Shown here piece by piece: positions 1 through 5,601 of a DNA stretch of 21,706 nt. The first letter of the stretch is position 1. Each line of letters opens with the position of its first letter. This DNA comes from a virus: positions 1-21,706 of IMG/VR virus record IMGVR_UViG_3300042327_000381. The stretch is one strand, 5' to 3'. The notes beneath the pieces are model-generated. The model did no database searches. It saw only the letters and a list, made by a program, of their open reading frames with translations, and had not been told where the DNA came from. Both the position numbers and the translations under genes were made by a program.

Positions 1-1
1 T

Positions 2-1408
2 GTTACTGCTCTTGACCAATTTAGCGGAACATTTCTTGCCTCTTTTAATTTAGATACTGGAGTAGTATCAAGTGGAAGCGGAGCGAGTATTCAATCAGTA
101 GGCAATGGTTGGTATCGTTGTGCGATTGCGTTTGATGGTGCAGCAAGTGCTGTTGTTGCTACTTTAGCCCCAAGCCCTTCAAGTGCTTCAGTTAACTATT
201 TAGGCGATGGAACAAGCGGTATATTCGTTTGGGGAGTACAGCTTGAAACTGGCGACATCGCCACCGAGCCAATTTTGACTACTACGGCAGCGGTATCGGT
301 AGGGCCCGTTGCTAACGTACCCCGTTTGGATTATCTCGGCTCAACCTGTGGAAAATTGTTGCTTGAGCCGCAGCGGACTAATTTGATGACGTTCTCGGAG
401 CAAATAGATAATGCGGCTTGGCTTAAAACAAATGCGACCATTAGTGCGAATGCTGCAACCTCGCCAGACGGCTACCAAAATGCTGATAAGTTAATTGATA
501 ACGCAACGCTGGCGGGGCATTTTATACAGCAAACAATTAGCATTACTGGAGTTCATACTTTTAGTGTATTTGCAAAAGCCTCTGAATCTTCAGTAATTAC
601 GTTGCAAATCCAGCAAGTATCGGTTACATCAAACTTTGCTTTAATTTATTACGACCTTATTTCGGGTCAAGTTGAATCGGGGGAATTTAGCACTTCGCTT
701 TCTGCTGGAACAATACAAGAAATGAGCAATGGCTGGTATAGGTGTACAATAACTTATACGCCAATAACTGCGGGAAACCACAACGTAAGGGTTTTCGTTG
801 CCAAAAACATAGGCGGAAACAAAGTTGACTACGCTGGTAATGGAACCGATGGGGTATTTTTATACGGCACCCAACTTGAAGCAGGAGCCTACGCCACCTC
901 GTACATCCCCACACTTGGAGCATCCGCAACACGTGGGGCAGACGCTTGCAGTAAGACGGGGATAAGCTCACTAATTGGGCAGACGGAGGGGACTTTGTTT
1001 GTGGATTTTACAATAAACGCATTAGCCAACTTTGGTACTCCAATAAGTGTAAACGATGGAAGCACTAGTAACTACATTTGGCTTACTATTTTCTCAAACG
1101 GAAATCTTCGTGCTGAACTAAATAATGGAACTGTACAAGCGGCTATTACTTATGGCGGTGCAGTCGTTGGCGGCCGCTACAAAATGGCGTTTGGTTACAA
1201 AACAAACGACTTTGCGCTGTATGTAAATGGCACGCAAGTCGGAACGGACAATAGTGGTACTACTTTTAGCGGTACAACTTTGAGCCGAGTGGATACAGAC
1301 ATCACAAATGCGTCCGTATATTCTACCGCTTCCGAGTCAATAAACCAAGCCCTCCTATTCAAGACCCGCCTAACAAACGCCGAAATGGCTTCGTTGACCA
1401 GCTTGTAA
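2..1408 (+). CDS. Tail fibre / lectin-fold receptor-binding protein, C-terminal part (5' end outside window)
   Basis: The reading frame is open from base 2, so the gene begins upstream of the window; a TTG at 275 is internal. About 468 residues are visible. They hold two related beta-rich modules, each with a conserved NGWYRC segment (near bases 110 and 730) followed by GDGT/GNGT and an aromatic-G-x-QLE-x-G-x-x-AT segment. Only the second copy is complete. The last ~140 residues resemble a concanavalin A/LamG-type domain (FVDFTINA, YKMAFGYK, FALYVNGTQVG). Such modules are common in phage tail fibres and bind surface glycans, so a role in host recognition at the tail tip is inferred. It lies directly upstream of a homing endonuclease gene and the lysis genes, a usual place for a fibre gene. 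The tail-fibre assignment is good; the ligand is unknown. Confidence 0.75.
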   Translation, partial: VTALDQFSGTFLASFNLDTGVVSSGSGASIQSVGNGWYRCAIAFDGAASAVVATLAPSPSSASVNYLGDGTSGIFVWGVQLETGDIATEPILTTTAAVSVGPVANVPRLDYLGSTCGKLLLEPQRTNLMTFSEQIDNAAWLKTNATISANAATSPDGYQNADKLIDNATLAGHFIQQTISITGVHTFSVFAKASESSVITLQIQQVSVTSNFALIYYDLISGQVESGEFSTSLSAGTIQEMSNGWYRCTITYTPITAGNHNVRVFVAKNIGGNKVDYAGNGTDGVFLYGTQLEAGAYATSYIPTLGASATRGADACSKTGISSLIGQTEGTLFVDFTINALANFGTPISVNDGSTSNYIWLTIFSNGNLRAELNNGTVQAAITYGGAVVGGRYKMAFGYKTNDFALYVNGTQVGTDNSGTTFSGTTLSRVDTDITNASVYSTASESINQALLFKTRLTNAEMASLTSL

Positions 1409-1409
1409 T

Positions 1410-2102
1410 ATGGCCGTAGTTTATATACATATGAAGCCCAATACTCGGGATATCTTCTACGTTGGGATAGGTAACGACATTAAGCGTGCCTATCGAAACG
1501 AGGGGAGAAACGACCATTGGACTAAAGTGTATAACAAGTACGGCAAGGTGGTTGACATCATTGCGCAAGACATAAGCCTTGATGCGGCAAAGGAGATGGA
1601 AAAACATCTTATTGCCTCACTAAATGATTCGCTCTGTAATAAAACTCTTGGCGGTGAAGGATTTTTTGGCGGTACGCATTCAGAAGAAACAAAACAAAAG
1701 CTTCGAAAGGCTAATACTGGTAAAAAACTTTCTGATGAAACAAAGCAAAAGATTAGCGAGAAGTCCAAAGGGCACCCTAACTATTTAAAGTTTCATACCG
1801 AAGAAGCAAAGATGAAAATCTCTGCTGCATTTAAAGGAAAGAAGCGAAGCGAATACTTTTGCCAACGAGCTAAAGAAGCAAAGCAAGGATATCGCCCGCA
1901 CCCATCTTCTTGGGAGAATGCTGCTAAACTTAAAAAAGAGAATGCTTCTCTAATCAAGGAGCTTACTACTGGATTTGTTGGCAAGATTTGGGAGATTCAA
2001 GAACGATTCGACATTCAAAAACAAGCAGTATACTCAAACTATAAACACGACAAGCCTATCACCAAGTTCAAATGGGCTGGTCTTAATTTTGTAAAACTAT
2101 GA
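1410..2102 (+). CDS. GIY-YIG homing endonuclease with NUMOD3-like repeats
   Basis: This 230-residue protein starts one base after the tail fibre stop codon. The N terminus (VYIHM...FYVGIG, residues 4-21) is a variant GIY-YIG nuclease motif, with a conserved-looking glutamate in the KEMEKHLI helix (around 63-70). Residues ~90-125 carry two tandem SEETKQKL/SDETKQKI-GK repeats typical of NUMOD3 DNA-binding modules, followed by a third, weaker copy (TEEAKMKIS). The C-terminal part (IQERFDIQKQAVYSNYKH) could be a further helix-turn-helix. This is the architecture of free-standing phage homing endonucleases of the Seg type, which cut a cognate allele lacking the gene and so spread. It looks more A-rich than its downstream neighbours, which fits acquisition. 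Its stop codon overlaps the next ATG. No flanking intron was recognised. Confidence 0.85.
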   Translation: MAVVYIHMKPNTRDIFYVGIGNDIKRAYRNEGRNDHWTKVYNKYGKVVDIIAQDISLDAAKEMEKHLIASLNDSLCNKTLGGEGFFGGTHSEETKQKLRKANTGKKLSDETKQKISEKSKGHPNYLKFHTEEAKMKISAAFKGKKRSEYFCQRAKEAKQGYRPHPSSWENAAKLKKENASLIKELTTGFVGKIWEIQERFDIQKQAVYSNYKHDKPITKFKWAGLNFVKL

Positions 2103-2479
2103 TATTCCGTAAATACGCATTTGCTGACTGGGCAACATCCAAAGCAGCAATCCAAGTAGAAGTAACAACACCCGAAGGAACGGAACTCGTCTGGAACCAA
2201 GACCTCGTTTCTTGCGTAGTGGAAATTGGCCACCTATGTACGCAATGGGGAACCGATGCCGAGGGTATGCAAGTATGCGAAGCAACCGACCCACTCTACG
2301 CCGTTGACATCGTATGGCAGGATACGGCTCTTGCTGCGTACGAATCAGCGTTGGTATGGCCTAACCCCTGCGGTGTAAACTCTTTTGGGTACACGTTAGA
2401 TACCGAGTACGCCCAAGCGTTTTGCGTAGCGAATCCCGAAGCAGCATACTGTCAACCTCCAGCACCATTCGAGATATGA
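2099..2479 (+). CDS. Unknown protein downstream of tail fibre
   Basis: This 126-residue soluble protein is not recognised. It starts at an ATG overlapping the endonuclease stop (ATGA) and ends overlapping the next start the same way. The first residues (IFRKYAFADWATSKAAI) and several W/C/Y positions look conserved in style, with cysteines spread through the chain and a Pro-rich tail. There is no signal peptide or membrane segment. It lies between the tail fibre and the lysis cassette, so an accessory tail or baseplate role is possible, but this is position only. Because the endonuclease gene sits between it and the fibre gene, the two may once have been directly adjacent. Confidence 0.7.
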   Translation: MIFRKYAFADWATSKAAIQVEVTTPEGTELVWNQDLVSCVVEIGHLCTQWGTDAEGMQVCEATDPLYAVDIVWQDTALAAYESALVWPNPCGVNSFGYTLDTEYAQAFCVANPEAAYCQPPAPFEI

Positions 2480-2637
2480 AAGCAGATAGCTCAAGTGCAG
2501 TAGCAACGTCTTGGAGTTTAGCCGTTGGAGGATTAACGATTGCCGAGGTGCATCAGATAGCGGGGTTGTTTGTAATGGCCACCTCTTTCGTGTACACGTT
2601 GTGGCGTTGGAACCGAGACATCAAGAATGATCGATAG
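2476..2637 (+). CDS. Small membrane protein, holin candidate
   Basis: This is a 53-residue protein starting at the ATG of an ATGA overlap; an in-frame ATG at 2422 lies inside the previous gene and is less likely. Residues ~11-43 are hydrophobic (SWSLAVGGLTIAEVHQ, then IAGLFVMATSFVYTLW), giving one clear and perhaps two membrane segments. It ends in a charged tail with WRWNRD. A small protein with a hydrophobic core and a basic aromatic C terminus, two genes before an endolysin, is what phage holins look like. Holins make inner-membrane holes that release or activate the endolysin. The assignment rests on topology and position, not on a named family. Confidence 0.6.
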   Translation: MKADSSSAVATSWSLAVGGLTIAEVHQIAGLFVMATSFVYTLWRWNRDIKNDR

Positions 2638-2800
2638 AATTTTCCGCAACCCAAAGACCACGACCATCGGACTTATTCTGATGGCTCTTGGAATGATATT
2701 GGTGTGGTTCGAGAAAGCAACACTCGCAGAATATAGTGCCTTCTTGATGGGCGGCTTCGCTTTGATGATGAGCAAGGACGGCGAGAAGAAGGTTAAGTAA
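2627..2800 (+). CDS. Small two-helix membrane protein in lysis cassette
   Basis: A 57-residue protein starts at ATG 2627, overlapping the previous gene by 11 bases, and stops at TAA 2798-2800. It has two hydrophobic stretches, TIGLILMALGMILVWF (residues ~13-28) and EYSAFLMGGFALMM (~34-47), separated by a short charged turn, with a lysine-rich C terminus. This could be a second holin, an antiholin, or a pinholin-type partner of the preceding protein. The two overlap tightly and both precede the endolysin gene. No family is recognised. Confidence 0.6.
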   Translation: MIDRIFRNPKTTTIGLILMALGMILVWFEKATLAEYSAFLMGGFALMMSKDGEKKVK

Positions 2801-2865
2801 GGGCAATAAAGCGCACTATAAGACGCATAAACCCATCACGAGGCGCATTTTATGACCCATTATAT

Positions 2866-3285
2866 ATGACAAAGAACTTCACCCTCAAGGAACTGTGCGT
2901 CACCAAAACGGGGATACACAACGAACCGAATGCCGAGCAGAAGGAAGCGTTGCGTTTACTGGCGGTAAACATTTTGCAACCTGCTCGTGATGCTCTTGGG
3001 CCTATTAAAGTGACGTCTGGGTTCCGCAATGCAAAGGTCAATGCAGCCATCAGCGGCAGCCGTTCCAGCCAGCATATGAAAGGTGAAGCGGCTGACCTGC
3101 AATGCGATGACAACGCTGCTCTGTTCAAGTTCATTAAGACGCTGGAGTTCGACCAATTGATTTGGGAGTTCGGAGATAAGGAGCAGCCCGACTGGGTTCA
3201 CGTTTCTTTCTCCAAGAGAAATCGCAAGGAAGTCCTCCGTGCGAAGCGAGTTGGAGGCCAAACCAAATACACCCCGTTCAAATGA
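2866..3285 (+). CDS. Endolysin, peptidase M15 family (L,D- or D,D-peptidase)
   Basis: This 139-residue protein has the M15A metallopeptidase pattern: SGFR (51-54), S-x-H-x-x-G-x-A-x-D as SQHMKGEAAD (68-77), and W-x-H as WVHVSF (110-115). His70, Asp77 and His112 are the expected zinc ligands. The family cleaves peptide cross-links or stem peptides of peptidoglycan; many phage endolysins belong to it. There is no signal peptide, so export would depend on a holin, and two small membrane proteins are encoded just upstream. A 65-base gap separates it from those genes. A short ATG reading frame at 2851 stops after five codons, so the ATG at 2866 is the start. Its last bases overlap the next gene by 4. 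Confidence 0.9.
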   Translation: MTKNFTLKELCVTKTGIHNEPNAEQKEALRLLAVNILQPARDALGPIKVTSGFRNAKVNAAISGSRSSQHMKGEAADLQCDDNAALFKFIKTLEFDQLIWEFGDKEQPDWVHVSFSKRNRKEVLRAKRVGGQTKYTPFK

Positions 3286-3665
3286 GATGGCTCCTCCTCC
3301 TTTTGCTGGCCTCTTGCTCTGCGGAGTGGCACTTGCAACAGGCAACAAGAAAGGGAGCAAGAGTCACCCAAGAGAAGTGGGACACGGTAATCGTAACCAA
3401 AGAGCGACGCTTGTTTGACACGCTTGTCCTCAAGGACATCGACTCTGTTGTTGTCCAAAAGGACAACGTCCGAGTGAGTTTGATTCGCAAGTTTGACACG
3501 ATCCGAGTGAAAGCGATTTGCCTGCCAGACACAATCCGAGTTACCAAGTGGGTCAAGACCACCATCAAACCGAATGAAAGACCTGTTCGGACTTGGGTAT
3601 TCATTTCGATATGCTGCTTCCTGCTTGCAATGCTATTCGCAATAGAAGGCGCAAGAAGGCGATAG
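3282..3665 (+). CDS. Unimolecular spanin-like lipoprotein with C-terminal membrane anchor
   Basis: This 127-residue protein begins with a lipoprotein signal peptide: positively charged start, seven hydrophobic residues and a lipobox L-A-S-C with the modifiable cysteine at 12. It ends with a membrane helix (about 104-121, TWVFISICCFLLAMLFAI) followed by RRR. A lipoylated N terminus in the outer membrane together with a C-terminal inner-membrane anchor is the defining topology of u-spanins such as phage T1 gp11, which fuse the two membranes in the last step of lysis. The middle carries five D-(T/S)-x-x-V/L strands (34, 46, 54, 72, 83), suggesting a beta-rich periplasmic linker. It directly follows the endolysin gene with an ATGA overlap. 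Function is inferred from topology and position. Confidence 0.75.
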   Translation: MRWLLLLLLASCSAEWHLQQATRKGARVTQEKWDTVIVTKERRLFDTLVLKDIDSVVVQKDNVRVSLIRKFDTIRVKAICLPDTIRVTKWVKTTIKPNERPVRTWVFISICCFLLAMLFAIEGARRR

Positions 3666-3733
3666 AGGGTATTTAGAAGCGATTTGCGGGACTTTCTTTC
3701 TCTCGGTGGGTGTTTTCCTTACTTGAGTATTAA

Positions 3734-3765
3734 AGTGCCTTAAAACGGCTCTAATTTTCTTTTAT
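3734..3765 (+). terminator. Possible weak terminator after lysis cassette
   Basis: A short imperfect stem (AGTGCC / GGCTCT with one T-T mismatch, loop TTAAAAC) is followed by the T-rich stretch AATTTTCTTTTATT. It lies about 70 bases past the spanin stop, where a late transcript would be expected to end. The stem is weak, so this is tentative. Confidence 0.25.
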
Positions 3766-3800
3766 TAATTTTCTTTAAGTTAAGTTTATAGAAGTAATAG

Positions 3801-3850
3801 TTACTTACTTAAGTAGTTATATATAACTAACTAACTTACTTATATACTAC
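3801..3850 (+). repeat. AT-rich palindrome and tetranucleotide repeat region
   Basis: Within the 259-base non-coding gap (3666-3924) there is a block built of TTAC/AACT units. It contains a perfect 10-base palindrome TACTTAAGTA (3806-3815) and a perfect 16-base palindrome TAGTTATATATAACTA (3814-3829), followed by AACTAACT and TTACTT repeats. The region divides the late lysis genes from the early replication genes. It could be an operator, an easily melted origin, or a promoter region. The rest of the gap holds only a weak hairpin and a promoter-like box. Confidence 0.6.
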
Positions 3851-3880
3851 TTACTTTGGTAAAATAAACCAAAATTCGGA
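3851..3880 (+). promoter_or_regulatory. Promoter-like -7 box upstream of the early region
   Basis: TTACTTTG at 3851-3858 is identical to the box at 4541-4548 in front of another early gene and resembles the Bacteroidota -7 element TAnnTTTG (here TAnTTTG). No TTG -33 element is visible at the expected distance. It would drive the early genes starting at 3925; AT-rich sequence and a T-run follow it. Confidence 0.4.
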
Positions 3881-3924
3881 CTACGCAACTTTTTTCTTAT
3901 TTTTTTTTGAGAGAGGTTTGCCGA

Positions 3925-4113
3925 ATGAAAAAAGACAAGCGCAGACGTGACTACTACCAACAAGTCGAAGAAGGCAAAGCCAAGAACGATTACACCAACG
4001 CATTCCTCAACCACTTCGGATTCTGCGACTACCCAAAGTCAGCAAGCGTCAGCGCAGACGAAAGAAAGTATCGAAAGACAGGAGGAATCAAGATGGCGGG
4101 CGATAATGTCTAA
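3925..4113 (+). CDS. Small charged protein of unknown function, first gene of early region
   Basis: This 62-residue, strongly basic protein (KKDKRRRD near the start) is not recognised. I chose the ATG at 3925; an in-frame ATG six codons upstream at 3907 is also possible. It has no membrane segment. It follows the AT-rich non-coding region and precedes the RusA-like gene by five bases. A second reading frame (3947-4171) overlaps it, but its Thr/Ser-rich composition looks like a shadow. A role in DNA binding or takeover is possible only on charge and position. Confidence 0.5.
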   Translation: MKKDKRRRDYYQQVEEGKAKNDYTNAFLNHFGFCDYPKSASVSADERKYRKTGGIKMAGDNV

Positions 4114-4118
4114 CGGCA

Positions 4119-4511
4119 ATGAAGGAACCCACTACGACCTCCACGGCAACTTCACAGAGTCATTCGTATGAATTGACCCTCGGAAAGGTTCCGTCCTTGA
4201 ACAAATACTACTCGGGAGCGCATTGGGCTATCCGTAAAAAAGAGGGAGACCTTATCCGCAACCACCTTTTGATGCAGCTTGCACAGTTGCCGAAGGTGGT
4301 TCTCTCGTCTTACGAGATCCACCTCACCCACAACTACCGATACGACAACGACAACTGCATCACGGCAATCAAATTCGGGGCAGATGCTTTCCGTTATTGG
4401 GGAGGTTGTGTTGATGATACCTCCAAGTACTTCACCAAATTGACAATTCAAAAGGACTCTGAACTCCCTGTAAATACTGGGCTTTTGAAAATAATTGGAA
4501 AAAAAGTGTAG
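4119..4511 (+). CDS. RusA-like Holliday junction resolvase
   Basis: This 130-residue protein matches the RusA pattern: an N-terminal strand with VPSLNKYY (24-31), a DNDN segment (Asp76 and Asp78), Asp89 and a V-D-D near 98-100. These acidic residues bind the metal ions used to cut four-way DNA junctions symmetrically. Family members are around 120 residues, so the length fits, although the first ~15 residues (Thr/Ser-rich) look like an extra tail and the true start could be slightly later. In phages such enzymes clear branched DNA before packaging. It lies upstream of SSB-like and helicase-like genes, consistent with a replication and recombination role. Confidence 0.8.
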   Translation: MKEPTTTSTATSQSHSYELTLGKVPSLNKYYSGAHWAIRKKEGDLIRNHLLMQLAQLPKVVLSSYEIHLTHNYRYDNDNCITAIKFGADAFRYWGGCVDDTSKYFTKLTIQKDSELPVNTGLLKIIGKKV

Positions 4512-4540
4512 ATATATTTTTTTATTCCAACTTTCTTTTG

Positions 4541-4569
4541 TTACTTTGCCTCATCATTAAAAACCAATC
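4541..4569 (+). promoter_or_regulatory. Promoter-like box plus AAAACCAATC leader
   Basis: TTACTTTG (4541-4548) followed by CCTCATCA and the leader AAAACCAATC (4560-4569), which ends three bases before ATG 4573. The segment TTACTTTGCCTCATCA is almost the same as the one at 8648-8663. A -33 TTG is not visible; only a T-run lies upstream. If the box is a -7 element, the leader sits within the 5' end of the mRNA. Confidence 0.55.
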
Positions 4570-4572
4570 TAA

Positions 4573-4788
4573 ATGAAAGCACACGTTCGAAAGCTGGTTG
4601 CGTTGAGCAAGATGTTCCCCAACCACTACGCCCTCATCTCTGACCGCACAAGGGTCACCGTCCAGATGGACTACGATCAAGATACGTTTGACCAACTCAT
4701 CGACAACCCCAAGTGGACTGCCGACCTGTCAGACATTGACTTCACCCGTTTCACCCGTGGCAACTGCCAAGTAATCCTTGCAATGTGA
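4573..4788 (+). CDS. Small unknown early protein
   Basis: This 71-residue soluble protein is not recognised. It begins MKAHVRKLVALSKMF and has a hydrophilic, aromatic-rich body (MDYDQDTFDQLID, SDIDFTRFTRG). The start is fixed by the AAAACCAATC leader three bases upstream. It is the first gene after a promoter-like box and overlaps the following gene by one base (TGATG), so the two are probably translated together. Confidence 0.65.
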   Translation: MKAHVRKLVALSKMFPNHYALISDRTRVTVQMDYDQDTFDQLIDNPKWTADLSDIDFTRFTRGNCQVILAM

Positions 4789-4946
4789 TGGAATACGGAA
4801 CCCGCACCAACTGGTCGCAAGAGGCGGCACAACAAATGGTTGAGTACCTACAACACCGAGTTGAAGCAATGGCCGCAAAGATGGAGTTCTTGGAAGCCGA
4901 GAACGAGGTACTCAAGCAAACTCTCCTTCACGAATTAAGGCACTAA
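4788..4946 (+). CDS. Short coiled-coil protein
   Basis: This 52-residue protein starts at the ATG of a TGATG overlap (4788) and stops at TAA 4944-4946. From residue ~10 it is one amphipathic helix (QEAAQQMVEYLQHRV, then EAENEVLKQTLL) with heptad-like hydrophobic spacing, so it probably dimerises. Function is unknown. A hairpin and an AAAACCAATC leader follow immediately. Confidence 0.55.
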   Translation: MEYGTRTNWSQEAAQQMVEYLQHRVEAMAAKMEFLEAENEVLKQTLLHELRH

Positions 4947-4967
4947 CACCCGCCTCCGAGAGGTGTT
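4945..4967 (+). other. Intergenic hairpin before the SSB-like gene
   Basis: AACACC (4945-4950) pairs with GGTGTT (4962-4967) around an 11-base loop that contains CCTC. It overlaps the stop codon of the coiled-coil gene and is followed by an A-run, not a T-run, so it is not a + strand terminator. It may protect or regulate the SSB-like mRNA end. Confidence 0.4.
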
Positions 4968-4970
4968 AAA

Positions 4971-4980
4971 AAAACCAATC
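4971..4980 (+). promoter_or_regulatory. AAAACCAATC leader of SSB-like gene
   Basis: Exact AAAACCAATC, ending six bases before ATG 4987. No -7-like box lies upstream, only a hairpin, so here the motif cannot be explained as part of a promoter. Confidence 0.6.
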
Positions 4981-4986
4981 TAAAAA

Positions 4987-5436
4987 ATGAAGATTGTATC
5001 TATCTCCCCCAACGGAACGTGGAACTCAAACGACGGCAACACGTTCTACAAATTCCAGATTCAGTTCGACAACGGACAAAGCGGAACCCTGTTCTCAAAG
5101 AGCCAAGATGCACCGCATCAAGTAGGCGAGGACATCAACTGCACCATCAACGAACGAGGCACCATCAAGGTCGAGCGTTCTGGTGGTGGTAACTGGAACC
5201 GAGGCGGTGCAGCACCTCGTGCTAACGATGCCGAGCGCACCGCATCTATCGTCCGTCAAGTTGCACTAAAGGCAGCGGTAGAACTGTCAGCAGCTCACGC
5301 AGCAGCAGGCAAGTCAATTCCTACGGATAACATCCTTGATCTCGCAGAGCGGTTCAACGCTTGGCTGGAGAAAAAAGAAGTAAAGCACGAAGCGCATATG
5401 GCTATACGCCAAGCGGTAGAGGAGTCGCCTTTCTGA
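4987..5436 (+). CDS. Single-stranded DNA-binding protein-like (OB fold)
   Basis: This 149-residue protein starts at the ATG just after the AAAACCAATC leader. Residues 1-65 look like a short OB-fold barrel (FYKFQIQFDNGQSGTLF, then INCTINERGTIKVE). A Gly/Asn/Arg linker follows (SGGGNWNRGG), then a helical region (75-140). The tail ends EESPF, an acidic tip closing in Pro-Phe, which is the feature through which bacterial SSBs recruit partner proteins. The protein would coat single-stranded DNA during phage replication. The RusA-like, helicase-like and DnaA-like genes nearby fit this role. The fold is inferred from pattern, not a search, and the helical middle is unusual for a standard SSB. Confidence 0.6.
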   Translation: MKIVSISPNGTWNSNDGNTFYKFQIQFDNGQSGTLFSKSQDAPHQVGEDINCTINERGTIKVERSGGGNWNRGGAAPRANDAERTASIVRQVALKAAVELSAAHAAAGKSIPTDNILDLAERFNAWLEKKEVKHEAHMAIRQAVEESPF

Positions 5437-5445
5437 TTGGTTTTG
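5435..5445 (-). repeat. Inverted copy of the leader motif (left arm)
   Basis: GATTGGTTTTG overlaps the SSB-like stop codon. It is the exact reverse complement of CAAAACCAATC at 5589-5599 in front of the helicase-like gene, giving an 11-base inverted repeat about 143 bases apart. The interval holds a G/C-run hairpin and a tRNA-like element. The two arms could pair in RNA and hide the helicase leader. Confidence 0.55.
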
Positions 5446-5455
5446 GTGGTGACTC

Positions 5456-5480
5456 TGGGGGGGTAGTGATGCACCCCCCA
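5456..5480 (+). other. Strong G-run/C-run hairpin
   Basis: A run of seven G (5457-5463) faces a run of six C (5474-5479) across a ~10-base loop, with a flanking T-A pair. It is followed by AACTTGG rather than a T-run, so it is not a standard intrinsic terminator. It ends five bases before the tRNA-like element and may be a processing or stability element for either transcript. Confidence 0.5.
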
Positions 5481-5484
5481 ACTT

Positions 5485-5548
5485 GGTCGGGTGTTGCAGT
5501 ACAACTGTTGCCTCATTTGCAATGCTGGTTCGAGTCCAGCCCCGACCG
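5485..5548 (+). tRNA. Compact tRNA-like cloverleaf (possible degenerate tRNA, anticodon CAU)
   Basis: A perfect 7-base acceptor stem pairs GGTCGGG (5485-5491) with CCCGACC (5541-5547). A perfect T arm is present: GCTGG, loop TTCGAGT, CCAGC (5524-5540). Between them GTTG/CAAC can form a D-like stem with a 5-base loop, and GTTGC/GCAAT (one G-U pair) an anticodon-like stem with loop CTCATTT, reading CAU. G5548 would be the discriminator; CCA is not encoded. The whole is only 63 bases plus discriminator, with no variable loop and no GG in the D loop, so it is shorter than a normal tRNA. An alternative reading is a tRNA damaged by a deletion in the anticodon/variable region (CCTCA-TTTGCAA-TG, anticodon TGC). 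Whether it is charged is unknown. Confidence 0.55.
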
Positions 5549-5571
5549 CAAAAATTCCCGCATCTGGAATT

Positions 5572-5599
5572 TATTTTGTTTATTTGCACAAAACCAATC
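5572..5599 (+). promoter_or_regulatory. Promoter-like box plus AAAACCAATC leader of helicase-like gene
   Basis: TATTTTG (5572-5578) resembles the -7 box seen at 3852 and 4542, and a second similar TATTTG follows at 5581-5586. The leader AAAACCAATC (5590-5599) ends two bases before ATG 5602. This leader decides the start: an open frame runs further upstream, but through the tRNA-like element. Confidence 0.5.
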
Positions 5600-5601
5600 T
5601 T

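Noticed and set aside
2811-2855. Three degenerate GCGCA/ACGCAT units before the endolysin gene
   Set aside because: The copies are too short and too different to call a repeat; no CRISPR-like spacing is present.
3947-4171. Thr/Ser-rich open frame overlapping the genes at 3925 and 4119
   Set aside because: Low-complexity composition typical of a shadow frame; it conflicts with two better genes.
5457-5479. G-run/C-run hairpin as an intrinsic terminator
   Set aside because: No T-run follows the stem; it was kept only as a structural element.
5491-5601. Upstream extension of the helicase-like reading frame
   Set aside because: It would be translated from within the tRNA-like element and the promoter-like box; the leader motif points to ATG 5602.
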